From contig CALWYD010000004.1 of NCBI GenBank assembly GCA_944385675.1, positions 43,204-107,203 on the forward strand: a stretch of DNA of 64,000 nt. The letters run 5' to 3'. Below the pieces are notes generated by a model, which made no database searches, was not told the DNA's origin, and was given only the letters and a program-made list of their open reading frames with translations. Position 1 is the stretch's first letter. Every line of letters starts with the position of its first letter. The stretch is from an uncultured Oscillospiraceae bacterium. Lineage in GTDB: Bacteria; Bacillota; Clostridia; Oscillospirales; Oscillospiraceae. This document shows, piece after piece, positions 8,415-18,501 of the stretch. The position numbers were made by a program, and so were the translations under genes.

Positions 8415-10411
8415 CAGAAGGTTACCTCTTTAATGTCAGCCTGTATCCCGTTAAAATAGACCGTCACTGTTTTGGTCTCACCCTCCAGCCCCTTCACCGG
8501 AATCTCTACAGACAGGTCCATGGCGGGGTCTTTGGTCTCGCTGAAAATTACTACGCCATCCATCATAGCTTGAACGTTGATCGGTTCGTCACCGTCCGGC
8601 AGGGTAACAGTGATAGTCTTCTCCACCTCCTGGGGTTCAGGAGGCTGCTTATCAGGGTCGGGGCCCTTGCTGACCTGCAGATTGACCGCTGTCCCTTCAT
8701 CCACGGTGGTTCCGGCAGCAGGATACTGATAGACCACGTAACCCTCGGGCACTGTGTCATCATATACCGGATCCACCCTGCCCACTTCCAGATTGGAGGT
8801 ATGCAGGTCACTGGTAGCCTGCTCCAGTGTCCGCTCGAAGAGCGAGGGAACGACAGTGGGCTTGACTTCAGGCCCTAAGCTGACGACCAGCTGCACCTCA
8901 GTACCAGGGGCAAGCATGGCCCCCTTGGGCGGCGTAGAAGAAATCACATAATTTTTCGTAATCTCCTCGTTGGTCACATATTCTGGCGTCGCTACCTTTA
9001 GCCCCATTTTATTTAATTCCAACCAGGCTTGCTGGTACTCCATGTTATAGACATCAATCATTTCCACCAGTTCCGGTCCGCCGCTGACCGTTACGGTGAT
9101 CTGGGTCACATCCTCCCCTACCTTGCTGCCGGCCGAGGGATTTTGGCTGAGGATTGTGCCTGCCTCTGCCTCCTCATCGGCCACCGTATCTCCCAGTACC
9201 AGAGTAAACCGACCCAGCAGCTCTTGATTTGTCGCTGCGCTCTCATAGTCCTCTCCCACAACCTGGGGTACCTCGTAAAATGTGGCAGGTGCAAAGATAT
9301 CAGAGAACAAAACCTGATTTAGAAAATAGACAACTCCACCCAGGAAAATTAGCACCACGGCCACACAGGCCGCAATCACCCAGGGAGAAGTACCCTGACG
9401 GCCCTCCTCATCGTCTTCATAGCGATTAGGACGCCGCTCACTGCCGCTGCTGCGCCTTTGACTGTGGGTTCGGGGTCTGGGTTCTCTGGGCCGTGACGGG
9501 GCGGAACGTATCTGGGTTTTATCCTCATCCGGCTCCGTTTCGGGCATAAAATCGCTGATTTTATAGTCAAAATTAATATTGGGATTTTTCCGAAATTCCT
9601 CCAGGTCTGCCAACATCTCATCTGCAGAGGAATACCGGTTGTCCGGATTGGGGGCCATGGCCTTCATGGTAATGGCCTCCAATGCCTCAGGAATAGAAGG
9701 ATCAATCTCCCTTGGCGCCAGTGGAATGGAATTAATATGCTGGATCGCCACCGAAACAGGAGTATCTCCTTCAAAGGGAAGACGGCCTGTAATCATCTCA
9801 TAGAGCACTACACCCGCAGAATACAAATCGGAGCGAGCATCAATATGACTGCCTCTGGCCTGCTCTGGGGAAATATAGTGTACGGATCCCAACGCTTCCT
9901 GAGTAAGGGTACTATGACCACCGGAAGCTACCCGGGCAATGCCGAAATCGGCCACCTTTACGCTGCCATCCCGCAGAACCATCACATTGTGGGGTTTAAT
10001 ATCCCGGTGGATGATACCGCGGCTGTGGGCGTGACCCAAGGCCTTGACAATCTGGGTGGTAAAGTGGAGCGCCTCCCGCCAGTTGAGCTTGTTCCCTTTT
10101 TTCTGCATGTACTGCTTCAGGGTAATGCCATCAATCAGTTCCATCACGATGTACTCCAGCTCGGAGGAGCGGCTCACATCATACACCGCCACAATATTGG
10201 GGTGGGACAGCATAGCCACAGCCTGGGATTCATCGTGGAAACGCCGGCGGAACTCTGCATCCTGGGCCAAGTCTTCCCTTAGAATCTTAATGGCCACCAG
10301 CCGGTTTAGTCGGTGACACCGGGCTTTATATACCCGGGCCATGCCGCCTGTTCCAATCACTTCCAATATCTCATATCGATTGTCGAGTAATTTACCTATG
10401 TATTGATCCAT
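8414..10411 (-). CDS. prkC: PASTA-domain serine/threonine protein kinase
   Basis: Membrane Hanks-type kinase of 665 residues that senses muropeptides and phosphorylates cell wall, translation and regulatory targets. The kinase domain spans about 10-270 with the glycine loop GTGGMARV (20-27), catalytic lysine (42), HRDIKPHN (135-142) and DFG (155-157). A basic juxtamembrane linker, one transmembrane helix near 342-366 and three extracellular PASTA repeats follow, then a C-terminal tail of about 75 residues. The partner phosphatase is just upstream and rsgA is translationally coupled downstream, the classical Firmicutes arrangement. The FHA-FtsW fusion at 60.3 kb is a plausible phospho-reader. 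Confidence 0.96.
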   Translation of the reverse strand: MDQYIGKLLDNRYEILEVIGTGGMARVYKARCHRLNRLVAIKILREDLAQDAEFRRRFHDESQAVAMLSHPNIVAVYDVSRSSELEYIVMELIDGITLKQYMQKKGNKLNWREALHFTTQIVKALGHAHSRGIIHRDIKPHNVMVLRDGSVKVADFGIARVASGGHSTLTQEALGSVHYISPEQARGSHIDARSDLYSAGVVLYEMITGRLPFEGDTPVSVAIQHINSIPLAPREIDPSIPEALEAITMKAMAPNPDNRYSSADEMLADLEEFRKNPNINFDYKISDFMPETEPDEDKTQIRSAPSRPREPRPRTHSQRRSSGSERRPNRYEDDEEGRQGTSPWVIAACVAVVLIFLGGVVYFLNQVLFSDIFAPATFYEVPQVVGEDYESAATNQELLGRFTLVLGDTVADEEAEAGTILSQNPSAGSKVGEDVTQITVTVSGGPELVEMIDVYNMEYQQAWLELNKMGLKVATPEYVTNEEITKNYVISSTPPKGAMLAPGTEVQLVVSLGPEVKPTVVPSLFERTLEQATSDLHTSNLEVGRVDPVYDDTVPEGYVVYQYPAAGTTVDEGTAVNLQVSKGPDPDKQPPEPQEVEKTITVTLPDGDEPINVQAMMDGVVIFSETKDPAMDLSVEIPVKGLEGETKTVTVYFNGIQADIKEVTF

Positions 10412-10449
10412 GGTAAATCTCCTCCTCTGTTAGCTTCGTCCCGTTCCGT

Positions 10450-11169
10450 TTATCGGCGAATGAGCACCGCCGTCACATTGTCCGGCGCCCCCCGCCGCAG
10501 GGCAATGTCCAGCAAGCGCTGACAGCACTCTGCATCCTCTCCGCCGTGGATTACCTCATAAAGCATCTCCTGCTCGGAAACCACATTGCTCAGTCCGTCA
10601 CTGCACAGCAGAATACGGCTGTTGGCCTCCATTTTCTGCCGAAAACAGTCGGCCATTAATACCGGCTCAGCTCCCAGAGCCCTGGTAATTAGGTTCTTAT
10701 GGGGATGGGTGCGGGCCTCGTCTCTGGTTAATTCTCCCCGTTCCACCATATCCTCTACCAAAGAGTGGTCTCGAGTAACCAGACTGATGCCATCCTCTGT
10801 CACATAGTAGGCCCGGCTGTCTCCCTCGTTGAGAACTACCGCTTCCTCCTGTCCTACCAAAGCCGCCACCAGAGTGGTGCCCATTCCAACACACTCCGGA
10901 TCCTTGGTTGCCCGCTGAAAGATCTCCCGGTTGGCTGCCGCCGCAGCCTGCCGCATCCGATCCTCCTCGTTGGAATCCTCCTTCAGTTCCAGGAAGCGCC
11001 CCATAAACAAATCAACAGCCATAGTACTGGCCACATTGCCTGCCCGGGCTCCTCCCATACCATCGCATACCAGGGCGATAACACGACCGTCCTCCATCGT
11101 CCTGGCGTCAAAGGCATCCTGATTCTGTTGTCGAACCATACCCTGATGGGTTACACCCCATACCTGCAT
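10450..11169 (-). CDS. stp: PP2C-type serine/threonine phosphatase
   Basis: Metal-dependent phosphatase of 239 residues that reverses PrkC phosphorylation. It shows the PPM family motifs RQQNQDAF, LVCDGMGGARAG (metal-binding aspartate and glycine), LCSDGLSN and DNVTAVLI at the C-terminus. The start is set at ATG 11169 (MQVWGVTHQG), 7 bp after GGGGAAG; the longer frame upstream has no SD. It lies between rlmN and prkC in one minus-strand transcription unit. Confidence 0.94.
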   Translation of the reverse strand: MQVWGVTHQGMVRQQNQDAFDARTMEDGRVIALVCDGMGGARAGNVASTMAVDLFMGRFLELKEDSNEEDRMRQAAAAANREIFQRATKDPECVGMGTTLVAALVGQEEAVVLNEGDSRAYYVTEDGISLVTRDHSLVEDMVERGELTRDEARTHPHKNLITRALGAEPVLMADCFRQKMEANSRILLCSDGLSNVVSEQEMLYEVIHGGEDAECCQRLLDIALRRGAPDNVTAVLIRR

Positions 11170-11229
11170 GATATATCTTCCCCTTTTCCGCCGAAATTCC
11201 GGCACTTCCAGTCAAACTCCAATTTATGG

Positions 11230-12258
11230 CTACATCCGATACCCCTTCATCGCTTTACGGCGCAGCTGGCCACAGGAGGCGTCAATATCTCCCCCCAGCT
11301 TCCGGCGCACTGTAACAGTAACTCCATGCCCCTCCAGGCGTTTTTGGAATGCTGCTACCCGTCGACTTGGCTTAAGGGGGCTTTCCTCCACCTGGTTGAG
11401 CGGTATCAAATTCACATGCCCTGGTGTCCCCTTGAGCAGGTCTGCCAATAGGTCCGCCTGCCAATCGGCATCGTTTACTCCATCAATCATGGCGTATTCA
11501 TAGGAAATCCGCCGCCCGGTGAGTTGAAAATACCGGCGGCAGGCCTCCATTAGCTTTTCCACCCCCACAGAACGGTTCACCGGCATAATTTTGCTGCGGG
11601 TTTCGTCATCCGGGGCATGGAGAGACACGGACAGCGTTAATTGTAACCCACATTGGGCCAGTTTGTCAATTTTCTCTACCAGTCCGCAGGTGGACAGAGA
11701 AATATGCCGCATCCCAATATTCAGCCCCTGGGGGTGGTTGACTAGGCGTAAAAACTGCAATACAGTCTCAAAATTATCTAGTGGTTCTCCAATCCCCATC
11801 AGCACTATGTTGGAGACCGGCTCTCCGCTGTCAAGCTGCGTAAAAAGCACTTGGTCCACCATTTCCGCCGGAGTCAGATCCCGTACCTTCCCGGCAATAG
11901 TGGAAGCACAAAAGGCACAGCCCATCCGGCACCCCACCTGACTGGAAATGCACACTGTGTTGCCGTGCTTATAGTGCATCAGCACCGTCTCAATACAGTT
12001 CCCGTCCCCTAATTGCCACAGATACTTTATCGTACCATCCAGAGAAGAACACTGCTTTCTGGCTACCACCGGCCGGGTAATGAAACAGCTCTCCTCCAAT
12101 TCCTGTCGCAGCCCTTTGGGGAGATCGCTCATCTCTTTAAAAGAGGACACGCCCCGGTACAGCCAGCGAAACACCTGTCTGGCCCGAAAAGCAGGTTGGC
12201 CCCGTTCTCCAAACCAATCTGTAAGCTCCTCCAAAGTCATGGATTTTATATCAGTCAT
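11230..12258 (-). CDS. rlmN: Dual-specificity 23S rRNA/tRNA adenine C2-methyltransferase RlmN
   Basis: Radical SAM enzyme that methylates C2 of A2503 in 23S rRNA and A37 of some tRNAs. The radical SAM cluster motif CRMGCAFCAS is visible, with GEPLDN (SAM binding) and SLHAPDDETR further on. Length (342) is normal. It overlaps the end of rsmB by 8 bp, indicating coupled translation in the RNA-modification part of this operon. Confidence 0.96.
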   Translation of the reverse strand: MTDIKSMTLEELTDWFGERGQPAFRARQVFRWLYRGVSSFKEMSDLPKGLRQELEESCFITRPVVARKQCSSLDGTIKYLWQLGDGNCIETVLMHYKHGNTVCISSQVGCRMGCAFCASTIAGKVRDLTPAEMVDQVLFTQLDSGEPVSNIVLMGIGEPLDNFETVLQFLRLVNHPQGLNIGMRHISLSTCGLVEKIDKLAQCGLQLTLSVSLHAPDDETRSKIMPVNRSVGVEKLMEACRRYFQLTGRRISYEYAMIDGVNDADWQADLLADLLKGTPGHVNLIPLNQVEESPLKPSRRVAAFQKRLEGHGVTVTVRRKLGGDIDASCGQLRRKAMKGYRM

Positions 12259-13591
12259 CAGGGCTCTCCCCTCTTCTCATACGGCAGATGAAAAAGCCGT
12301 CTGTCCCGTGACGGTGGGGCAGCAGTGTGGCCATTCCCCCAGGCATGGAACCCACGGGCTCTGGAAGAGTAAACGCCTCTGTTCTAAACCCTTCCTGCTC
12401 AGCCAGAAACCAGCGGACCACTTCTTCATTTTCACGCCGGAGCAATGTGCAGGTAGAATAGAGCAGCACCCCCCCTGGACGCACATACCGGGATGCGTTC
12501 CCCAAAATATCTCTCTGCACCTTGGGCAACTCTGCCAACTGTTCCGGATCCTTGTCCCGAATATCCGGCTTTTTCCGAATGACGCCAAGACCTGAGCAGG
12601 GGGCATCCACCAGCACCAGATCAAAGGCCCCTTCCCATTCCGGACGGAACACTTTACCGTCTGCCGTCAAAGGGCTGATAATGTCCAAGCCCAGTCGCTC
12701 CGCTCCAGCCTGAATCAGCTTCTTCTTGTGAGAATGTATGTCACAGGAGATAATCTCTCCTTGATTTTCCATAGCAATCGCAGTTGCAAAGGATTTCCCT
12801 CCCGGGGCAGCACAACAATCTAACACCCGCATCCCGGGTTTGGGCTGCGCTGCCTCCACGGCTAGGCGGGAGGCAGGATCCTGGACGTAGAACATCCCTT
12901 CCCGGAAAGCGTCCAGTCGCTCCAGATCCCCTGTATGGGACAAAAGCAGACAGTTGGACAGCCACGGGTGGGACTGCACCTCCACTCCCTGCCCCTCCAG
13001 TTTTTGTACCGCCTGTTCCATGGAACAGCGCATGGAATTCACCATCACAAAAAGCGGCGGTTGTCGGTTGTCTGCCGCCAGCAATTTGGCTCCTTCCTCC
13101 GTTCCAAATGTAATGCAAAATTCCTTTACAATCCACTCAGGATGGGAATACAAGATGGACAAGTAGGACACTGGATCAGTATTGGGGATGGGAGGGAGAT
13201 GGTTCAGACTGCGCTCCAGGCTGCGCAGAATTCCATTGACCATTCCCGCCGCCCTGGGGTTTTTGCAGTGGTCTTTGGTCATAGATACGGCGCTGTTTAC
13301 TGCGGCACTATGGGGGATGCGATCCAAAAACAGCATCTGATAAGCCCCCAGGCGAAGGGCCTGTATTACCTTACCCTCCATCCGTTTCAGAGGAATATTG
13401 GAAAATTTTGACAAATAAAAGTCCAAAAGCAGGCGGTTCTGGAGCACACCAAAGCACAGCTGGGTGGCTAAGGCAGCCTCTCTGCTGTCCAGCCCGGCAG
13501 CGGACAACTGCTTTTTCAATAAACTATCCGACCAACCGCCCTGCCGCTGGCAGGCATTTAACGTCAACAGCGCAGCTTCCCGAGCGTCCAT
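12251..13591 (-). CDS. rsmB: 16S rRNA m5C967 methyltransferase RsmB
   Basis: 446-residue rRNA methyltransferase. An N-terminal NusB-like RNA-binding domain (about 1-140) precedes a Rossmann SAM-dependent domain with VLDCCAAPGGKSFA (SAM site) and DAPCSGLG (motif IV); the second active-site cysteine is in STCTLLRREN. The ATG at 13591 follows AGGAGGG. It is adjacent to fmt, an arrangement common in bacteria (def-fmt-rsmB). Confidence 0.96.
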   Translation of the reverse strand: MDAREAALLTLNACQRQGGWSDSLLKKQLSAAGLDSREAALATQLCFGVLQNRLLLDFYLSKFSNIPLKRMEGKVIQALRLGAYQMLFLDRIPHSAAVNSAVSMTKDHCKNPRAAGMVNGILRSLERSLNHLPPIPNTDPVSYLSILYSHPEWIVKEFCITFGTEEGAKLLAADNRQPPLFVMVNSMRCSMEQAVQKLEGQGVEVQSHPWLSNCLLLSHTGDLERLDAFREGMFYVQDPASRLAVEAAQPKPGMRVLDCCAAPGGKSFATAIAMENQGEIISCDIHSHKKKLIQAGAERLGLDIISPLTADGKVFRPEWEGAFDLVLVDAPCSGLGVIRKKPDIRDKDPEQLAELPKVQRDILGNASRYVRPGGVLLYSTCTLLRRENEEVVRWFLAEQEGFRTEAFTLPEPVGSMPGGMATLLPHRHGTDGFFICRMRRGESPDD

Positions 13592-13639
13592 ACCCTCCTG
13601 CTCCTTTCTGTCTCTTCTTTATAAAATAGCAAAGGCCCC

Positions 13640-14560
13640 CTACAAAGTAATGGGATGCCCCCGCAGATAGTCTGCCGCCGCCATACGGCGGCCGCCCGGG
13701 GCCTGCAGTTCTAGAATCCGAAGTACCCTGCCATCCCCACAGGCCACATCAATGCCATCCTTCCCAGCGGACAACACTGTTCCCGGTTGCTGTTTGGTTG
13801 CCGTTTCTGTGGGGGCTGCAGCATAAATTTTTACCGGCTCTCTGGAAAAAATATCGGTGGAGGTAGCAGGCCATGGCACCAATCCCCGTATCTGGTTATG
13901 GATTTCCACCGCGCTTTTGTTCCAATCAATAGGAGACAGGGCCCGGGAAAGCATGGGGGCGTAGGTAACCTGGGCCGGATTTTGGGCAATGTGCCGCACG
14001 TTCCCTCTCTCAATCTCCTCTAACGTCTGCACCAGCAGCTTTCCCCCCATCCGGGCCAGCCGGTCATGGACAGACTCTACTGTTTCATCGGGGTCAATGG
14101 GTGTGGACACCTGGGCCAAGATGTCCCCGGCATCCAGCTCCCGGGCCACCTCCATAATGGTGACCCCGGTCTCCCTGTCCCCATTTATCACCGCCCAGTT
14201 AATGGGGGCTGCCCCCCTATAACGGGGCAACAGAGAGGAGTGGACATTGATGCACCCTTTCGGAGGCAGGTGCAAAATTTCCTCTGGAAGTATGCGGCCG
14301 TAGGCGGCCACCACAATCAGTTCGGGCCCCAGTGTCCGAAGCTGCTCCAGGGCAGAGCCGTCCCGCAACTGTTCCGGTTGAAACACTGGAAGGCCATGGT
14401 CCATGGCCGCCCGCTTAACAGGCGGCGGCAGCAATTTCATTCCCCGGTTTTTGGGCTTGTCTGGCTGAGTAAACACTCCGCAAACCTCGTGTCCCGCCTC
14501 CAATATCGCCTCTAAGGACGGGACAGCAAAATCGGGCGTACCCATAAAGACGATTTTCAT
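13640..14560 (-). CDS. fmt: Methionyl-tRNA formyltransferase
   Basis: Adds a formyl group from 10-formyl-THF to Met-tRNA(fMet). The 306-residue product shows the formyltransferase core: MGTPDFAVPSLE at the N-terminus, VHSSLLPRYRGAAPINWAVINGD with the catalytic N-H-D set, and a C-terminal anticodon-binding domain. Its ATG overlaps the stop of def by 4 bp, linking addition and removal of the formyl group. Confidence 0.97.
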   Translation of the reverse strand: MKIVFMGTPDFAVPSLEAILEAGHEVCGVFTQPDKPKNRGMKLLPPPVKRAAMDHGLPVFQPEQLRDGSALEQLRTLGPELIVVAAYGRILPEEILHLPPKGCINVHSSLLPRYRGAAPINWAVINGDRETGVTIMEVARELDAGDILAQVSTPIDPDETVESVHDRLARMGGKLLVQTLEEIERGNVRHIAQNPAQVTYAPMLSRALSPIDWNKSAVEIHNQIRGLVPWPATSTDIFSREPVKIYAAAPTETATKQQPGTVLSAGKDGIDVACGDGRVLRILELQAPGGRRMAAADYLRGHPITL

Positions 14561-15072
14561 CTCCGGCCCTCCTGTGCCGTCTTCTGTTCCTGCTCTTCCA
14601 GCATGCGATCCAGTTCCTCATTGGTGTAGAGCTTGTCACACAGCTCTGTATAGAGATGGCCGTCCAGATGGCTGATCTCATGGCAAAAGCACCGGGCTGT
14701 GACATCATGCCCCTCTGCCTCAAACCAGGCGCCCGTCCGATCCTGTGCCCGCACCTTTACCCAGGCGGGCCGCTTTACATATCCCCACAGTCCCGGAACT
14801 GACAGGCAGCCCTCCAGGCCGTCCTGCTCTCCCGCCTGGTCAATAATTTCCGGATTCACCAGTTCCAGCATCTGGCCGTCATCGTCCACTACAATCACAG
14901 CCCTGCGCAAAATACCCACCTGAGGCGCAGCCAGCCCAAGACCGTTGGCATGTGCCAAAGTCTCTTTTAAATCATCCAACAACACGGCCAGTTTTTCATC
15001 AAAGTTTGTTACTGGGTGGCACATTTTCTCTAACGCAGGCTCTCCCTGGGTCAAAATCGTCCGGATTGCCAT
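14557..15072 (-). CDS. def: Peptide deformylase
   Basis: Metalloprotease that removes N-formyl from nascent proteins. The three family motifs are present: GLGLAAPQVG, EGCLSVPG and HEISHLDG (HExxH metal site). Length (171) is typical. It is translated with fmt (4-bp overlap) downstream of priA. Confidence 0.97.
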   Translation of the reverse strand: MAIRTILTQGEPALEKMCHPVTNFDEKLAVLLDDLKETLAHANGLGLAAPQVGILRRAVIVVDDDGQMLELVNPEIIDQAGEQDGLEGCLSVPGLWGYVKRPAWVKVRAQDRTGAWFEAEGHDVTARCFCHEISHLDGHLYTELCDKLYTNEELDRMLEEQEQKTAQEGRR

Positions 15073-15102
15073 ATTATTTTCCCCTCATTTCTTCAAATGA
15101 AA

Positions 15103-17568
15103 TCAATTGTTGTAAGGATCTACGTCGGCATAGATGGTGATCCCCTTATTTTCCCGCTCCTGTTGGGCCGCCCGCAAAAGCTCCGCTATCAAAAGCCTGC
15201 TTTCTTTGCTGCTCTGCCCGGTCAAAGTTAATCGGTAGCGGTAGCGGTTATTTACCTTAGCTACAGCCGCGGGAGCAGGCCCCAAAACTCTCCACCCAGC
15301 TGTACTCACCATGTGGGCCTCCAACTCCTTGCGCAGCCGCACGCAGCAGCGTAACACAGCCCCCTCTTCCGGCCCTGAGGCCGTAACCACCACTATGCTA
15401 GAAAAGGGCGGATAACCCCGCATGCGCCGCAAGACAATTTCAGAGCGATAGAAATTTCCATAATCCTGCTGGGCGGCAAAGCGGATGACATCATTGTTCG
15501 GCGTGTAAGTTTGAATCACTGCTCTGCCAAGCTTCTCGCCCCGGCCAGCTCGACCCACCACCTGGGTAAGCAAAGAAAACGTGCGTTCCCCTGCCCGGAA
15601 ATCATCCCCGTACAAAGCCAGATCCGGGGCTACTACCCCCACCAGCGTCACATTTTCAAAGTCCAGACCTTTGGCTACCATCTGGGTCCCCACTAGAATA
15701 GGCACCTTTTTGTTGCGAAAACGATCCAGCAGTTCTTGATGGGGATGGGCAGCAGATACGGTGTCTGTATCCATCCGCATAATCTCCGTGCCGGGGAACA
15801 GCTCCTCCAACTCCTCCTGCACCTTTTGGGTTCCCACCCCAATAAAATTAAGACGTCCGCCGCAGGAGGGGCAGGCCGGAGGCAGGGGCTGAGAGTGACC
15901 ACAGTGGTGGCACATCAGCCGGCCATTTGCCGAGTGGTACGTGAGTTTTACCGAACATCTGGGGCATTCTGGTACCTGCCCGCACTCCCCGCAGGACACC
16001 ATCCGGCTGGCACCCCGGCGGTTTAGGAACAATATGGACTGCTCTCCTCGCTCCAGGTTGGCCTGTAGCTCTTGGCGCAACACACCGCTGATAGAGGATG
16101 CATTCCCCCTGCGCAGTTCCTCCTTCATATCTGCCACAATCACTTGGGGCAACGGCTTATGATTGTACCGATTTTTTAGGATAAACAGTTTCAGCTCCCC
16201 CCGCAACGCCTGATACATAGTTTCCACCGAGGGAGTCGCGGAACCCAGCACCAACAACGCCCCGCTCTGGACACAGCGATACTTGGCCACATCTCTGGCA
16301 TGGTAGCGTGGTGCGTTTTCTGACTTGTAACTGCTCTCCTGTTCCTCATCTAAGACAATCAGTCCCAGGTTCCTCAAAGGCGCAAATATTGCCGAACGGG
16401 TACCGATTACCACCTCTGCTTCTCCACTGCGCACCCGTTTCCATTCGTCGTACCGCTCCCCCGCCCGCAGGGAGCTGTGAAGCACCGCAATTTTATCTCC
16501 AAAATGGGAAGTGAAAATCCTTAACATCTGAGGTGTCAACACAATTTCCGGCACAAGAACCAGGGCGCTGCGCCCCCTGGCCAAGGTCTGCTGGATCAGG
16601 CGAATATACACCTGAGTTTTACCGCTGCCCGTCACCCCGTACAGCAGAGCCCCACGGGGCTCCTGTTCCTGTGCCAGGTCGTCCAGCCCCTCGAAGGCCG
16701 CCTGCTGCTCCCCATTGAGGGAAATCTCTCCCGCCGGTTCCCCATCCTCTACCTGGACACGTCGAAACACCTCTTGCTGTCGGATAGTCAGAATGCCGCT
16801 TTTCTCTAGAGATTTGACAGTAGCCACAGAAGCCCCGGTGTAGTAACATAACTCCTTGACCGAAGCTGCCCCCAACGTACACAGCAGTTGGGTGACAGAG
16901 TAACGAAGGGGAGCAGACTTCCGTTTCGGGGTGACCAAGGCCATGGCATCCTCTGCAGGGATGGCCAGAACCGCCAGCTTCTCCGTCTTATCTCCGATTC
17001 CCCGCTGGGCGCTGGTCTCCACCGAAACCAACCCTTTCTCAGCCAGGGTTCGGATAGCGGGATTTGGATCCCGGCTTCCAAACGCCGTTCGGATCTGTTC
17101 CATGTCCCCACTGCCCCCTAGCCCGTACAGCAGCTCCAGAAGCTGCCGTCCCCCTCCGGAGGCTGATACCGCCGCATATGCCGTTTCCCGGTCTATTCCT
17201 TCTTTCAGGGACACCTGATCTCGCAGGGAGAAATATAGGCCAGCTGGGAGCATGGCCTTCACGCAGTCGTATACCGTACAGAAATATCGTTCCCGCATCC
17301 ATAGGGCCAACTGAATGGCCCCGTGATCCACCACCGGCTCAGAATCCAACTGAGCGGTAATCGCTTTGAGAGACGGACCGGAAAAAGGTTCTTCCCGCAG
17401 GGAGAGTACAACGCCCTGGCTTCCCCGGTTACCTGCTCCGAAAGGGATCAGCACCCGCATTCCAATCCGGAGCGTATCCACCAGCGGTCCGGGCACCAGA
17501 TAATCATAGGGCTTATCGATGGCGTAGACCGCCTTAGACACCGCTACCTTTGCCACTATGCGTCCCAT
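15103..17568 (-). CDS. priA: Primosomal protein N' (replication restart helicase)
   Basis: 821-residue superfamily 2 helicase that recognises stalled forks and loads the replisome. The N-terminal DNA-binding part precedes a P-loop GVTGSGKT, DEEQ box, GSATPS, and a zinc-binding insertion with paired CxxC motifs (CGECGQVPECPRCS, CHHCGH, CPSCGG). ATG 17568 follows GGGAGGTG. Context with def-fmt-rpoZ-gmk is the standard Firmicutes order. Confidence 0.97.
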   Translation of the reverse strand: MGRIVAKVAVSKAVYAIDKPYDYLVPGPLVDTLRIGMRVLIPFGAGNRGSQGVVLSLREEPFSGPSLKAITAQLDSEPVVDHGAIQLALWMRERYFCTVYDCVKAMLPAGLYFSLRDQVSLKEGIDRETAYAAVSASGGGRQLLELLYGLGGSGDMEQIRTAFGSRDPNPAIRTLAEKGLVSVETSAQRGIGDKTEKLAVLAIPAEDAMALVTPKRKSAPLRYSVTQLLCTLGAASVKELCYYTGASVATVKSLEKSGILTIRQQEVFRRVQVEDGEPAGEISLNGEQQAAFEGLDDLAQEQEPRGALLYGVTGSGKTQVYIRLIQQTLARGRSALVLVPEIVLTPQMLRIFTSHFGDKIAVLHSSLRAGERYDEWKRVRSGEAEVVIGTRSAIFAPLRNLGLIVLDEEQESSYKSENAPRYHARDVAKYRCVQSGALLVLGSATPSVETMYQALRGELKLFILKNRYNHKPLPQVIVADMKEELRRGNASSISGVLRQELQANLERGEQSILFLNRRGASRMVSCGECGQVPECPRCSVKLTYHSANGRLMCHHCGHSQPLPPACPSCGGRLNFIGVGTQKVQEELEELFPGTEIMRMDTDTVSAAHPHQELLDRFRNKKVPILVGTQMVAKGLDFENVTLVGVVAPDLALYGDDFRAGERTFSLLTQVVGRAGRGEKLGRAVIQTYTPNNDVIRFAAQQDYGNFYRSEIVLRRMRGYPPFSSIVVVTASGPEEGAVLRCCVRLRKELEAHMVSTAGWRVLGPAPAAVAKVNNRYRYRLTLTGQSSKESRLLIAELLRAAQQERENKGITIYADVDPYNN

Positions 17569-17642
17569 GTGGCTGCCTCACCTCCCCACACTATGGAAAG
17601 GGAAGCAAGCGATGGCCTCCCCTTCGCCTGCTTCCACACAGA

Positions 17643-17837
17643 TCACATTTGGACGTCGTCCAGTTCGCCCTCCGCAATTTTTTGGATGGCAATACTCACC
17701 GGCTTATCCTCCAACGGTTCTCCCGTCATCTCCGCCTCGGCAGCAATCTGTCGGGCCTTGTGGGCTACCACATTTACAAGCTGATACCGGCTTGGCACCT
17801 TTGCAAGCAGGTCTTTCATTGCGGGATAGAGCATCAT
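17643..17837 (-). CDS. rpoZ: RNA polymerase omega subunit
   Basis: 64-residue protein with the omega motif RYQLVNVVAHKARQIA near residue 17-32. Omega binds the beta-prime subunit and helps assemble the core polymerase. It sits between gmk and priA as in other Firmicutes. Two adjacent ATGs (17837, 17834) are possible starts after AAGGAG. Confidence 0.93.
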   Translation of the reverse strand: MMLYPAMKDLLAKVPSRYQLVNVVAHKARQIAAEAEMTGEPLEDKPVSIAIQKIAEGELDDVQM

Positions 17838-17889
17838 AGTTTAAGACTCCTTTATCAATTATCAATCTTACTGCGGATTTGGCATGTTG

Positions 17890-18501
17890 TTATATAAATT
17901 GGGACAGCATCTGCTTCCGGTTTTCCACCCGACACTCTGCGGCAGTTAGAATGGCTTCAATCTCCTCCACCGCGCCAGATACTTTATCGTTAATAACCAG
18001 GTAATCATAGTTTGGGATCTCCCGAAACTCCACTCGCGCCTTCTCCAATCGATCGGATATTACATCCTCGCTGTCTGTATTGCGCTTATGCAGCCGACGG
18101 GACAGTTCCTCAAACGAGGGGGGAATAATGAAGATAAACAGGGCATCAGGACAGCGGTGCTTCACCTTGGCCGCTCCTTGAACTTCAATATCCAATAATA
18201 CATCTGTCCCAGCGCCTAGTCGATCCCGAATGGCTTTCAAAGAGGTTCCGTAGTAATTATCTACGTACTCCGCATACTCCAGCAGCTCGTCCTCCGCAAT
18301 CATCCGTTCAAACTCCTGTCGGGAGACAAAGTTGTAATTTACCCCGTCTTGTTCCCCCACTCTGGGCTGACGTGTTGTATAGGAGACAGAGAAATAGATA
18401 TTGGGGCGCTGACCCAGCAGTTCGGCAATCACAGTGCTCTTCCCCACTCCGGAGGGACCGGAGAGTACGATTAACTGCCCTTTCTCTTTCTTTACTGCCA
18501 T
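17890..18501 (-). CDS. gmk: Guanylate kinase
   Basis: Phosphorylates GMP to GDP. The P-loop [10 protein letters not shown] is near residues 14-23, followed by [11 protein letters not shown] and the GMP-binding segment. 203 residues, normal size. The start overlaps the 3' end of remA by 10 bp after GGAGGAAG. Confidence 0.97.
   Translation of the reverse strand: MAVKKEKGQLIVLSGPSGVGKSTVIAELLGQRPNIYFSVSYTTRQPRVGEQDGVNYNFVSRQEFERMIAEDELLEYAEYVDNYYGTSLKAIRDRLGAGTDVLLDIEVQGAAKVKHRCPDALFIFIIPPSFEELSRRLHKRNTDSEDVISDRLEKARVEFREIPNYDYLVINDKVSGAVEEIEAILTAAECRVENRKQMLSQFI

Noticed and set aside
11119-11131. TTGTCGAA match resembling a Spo0A box
   Set aside because: Lies inside the phosphatase coding sequence (RQQNQ codons) with no promoter and no partner box.
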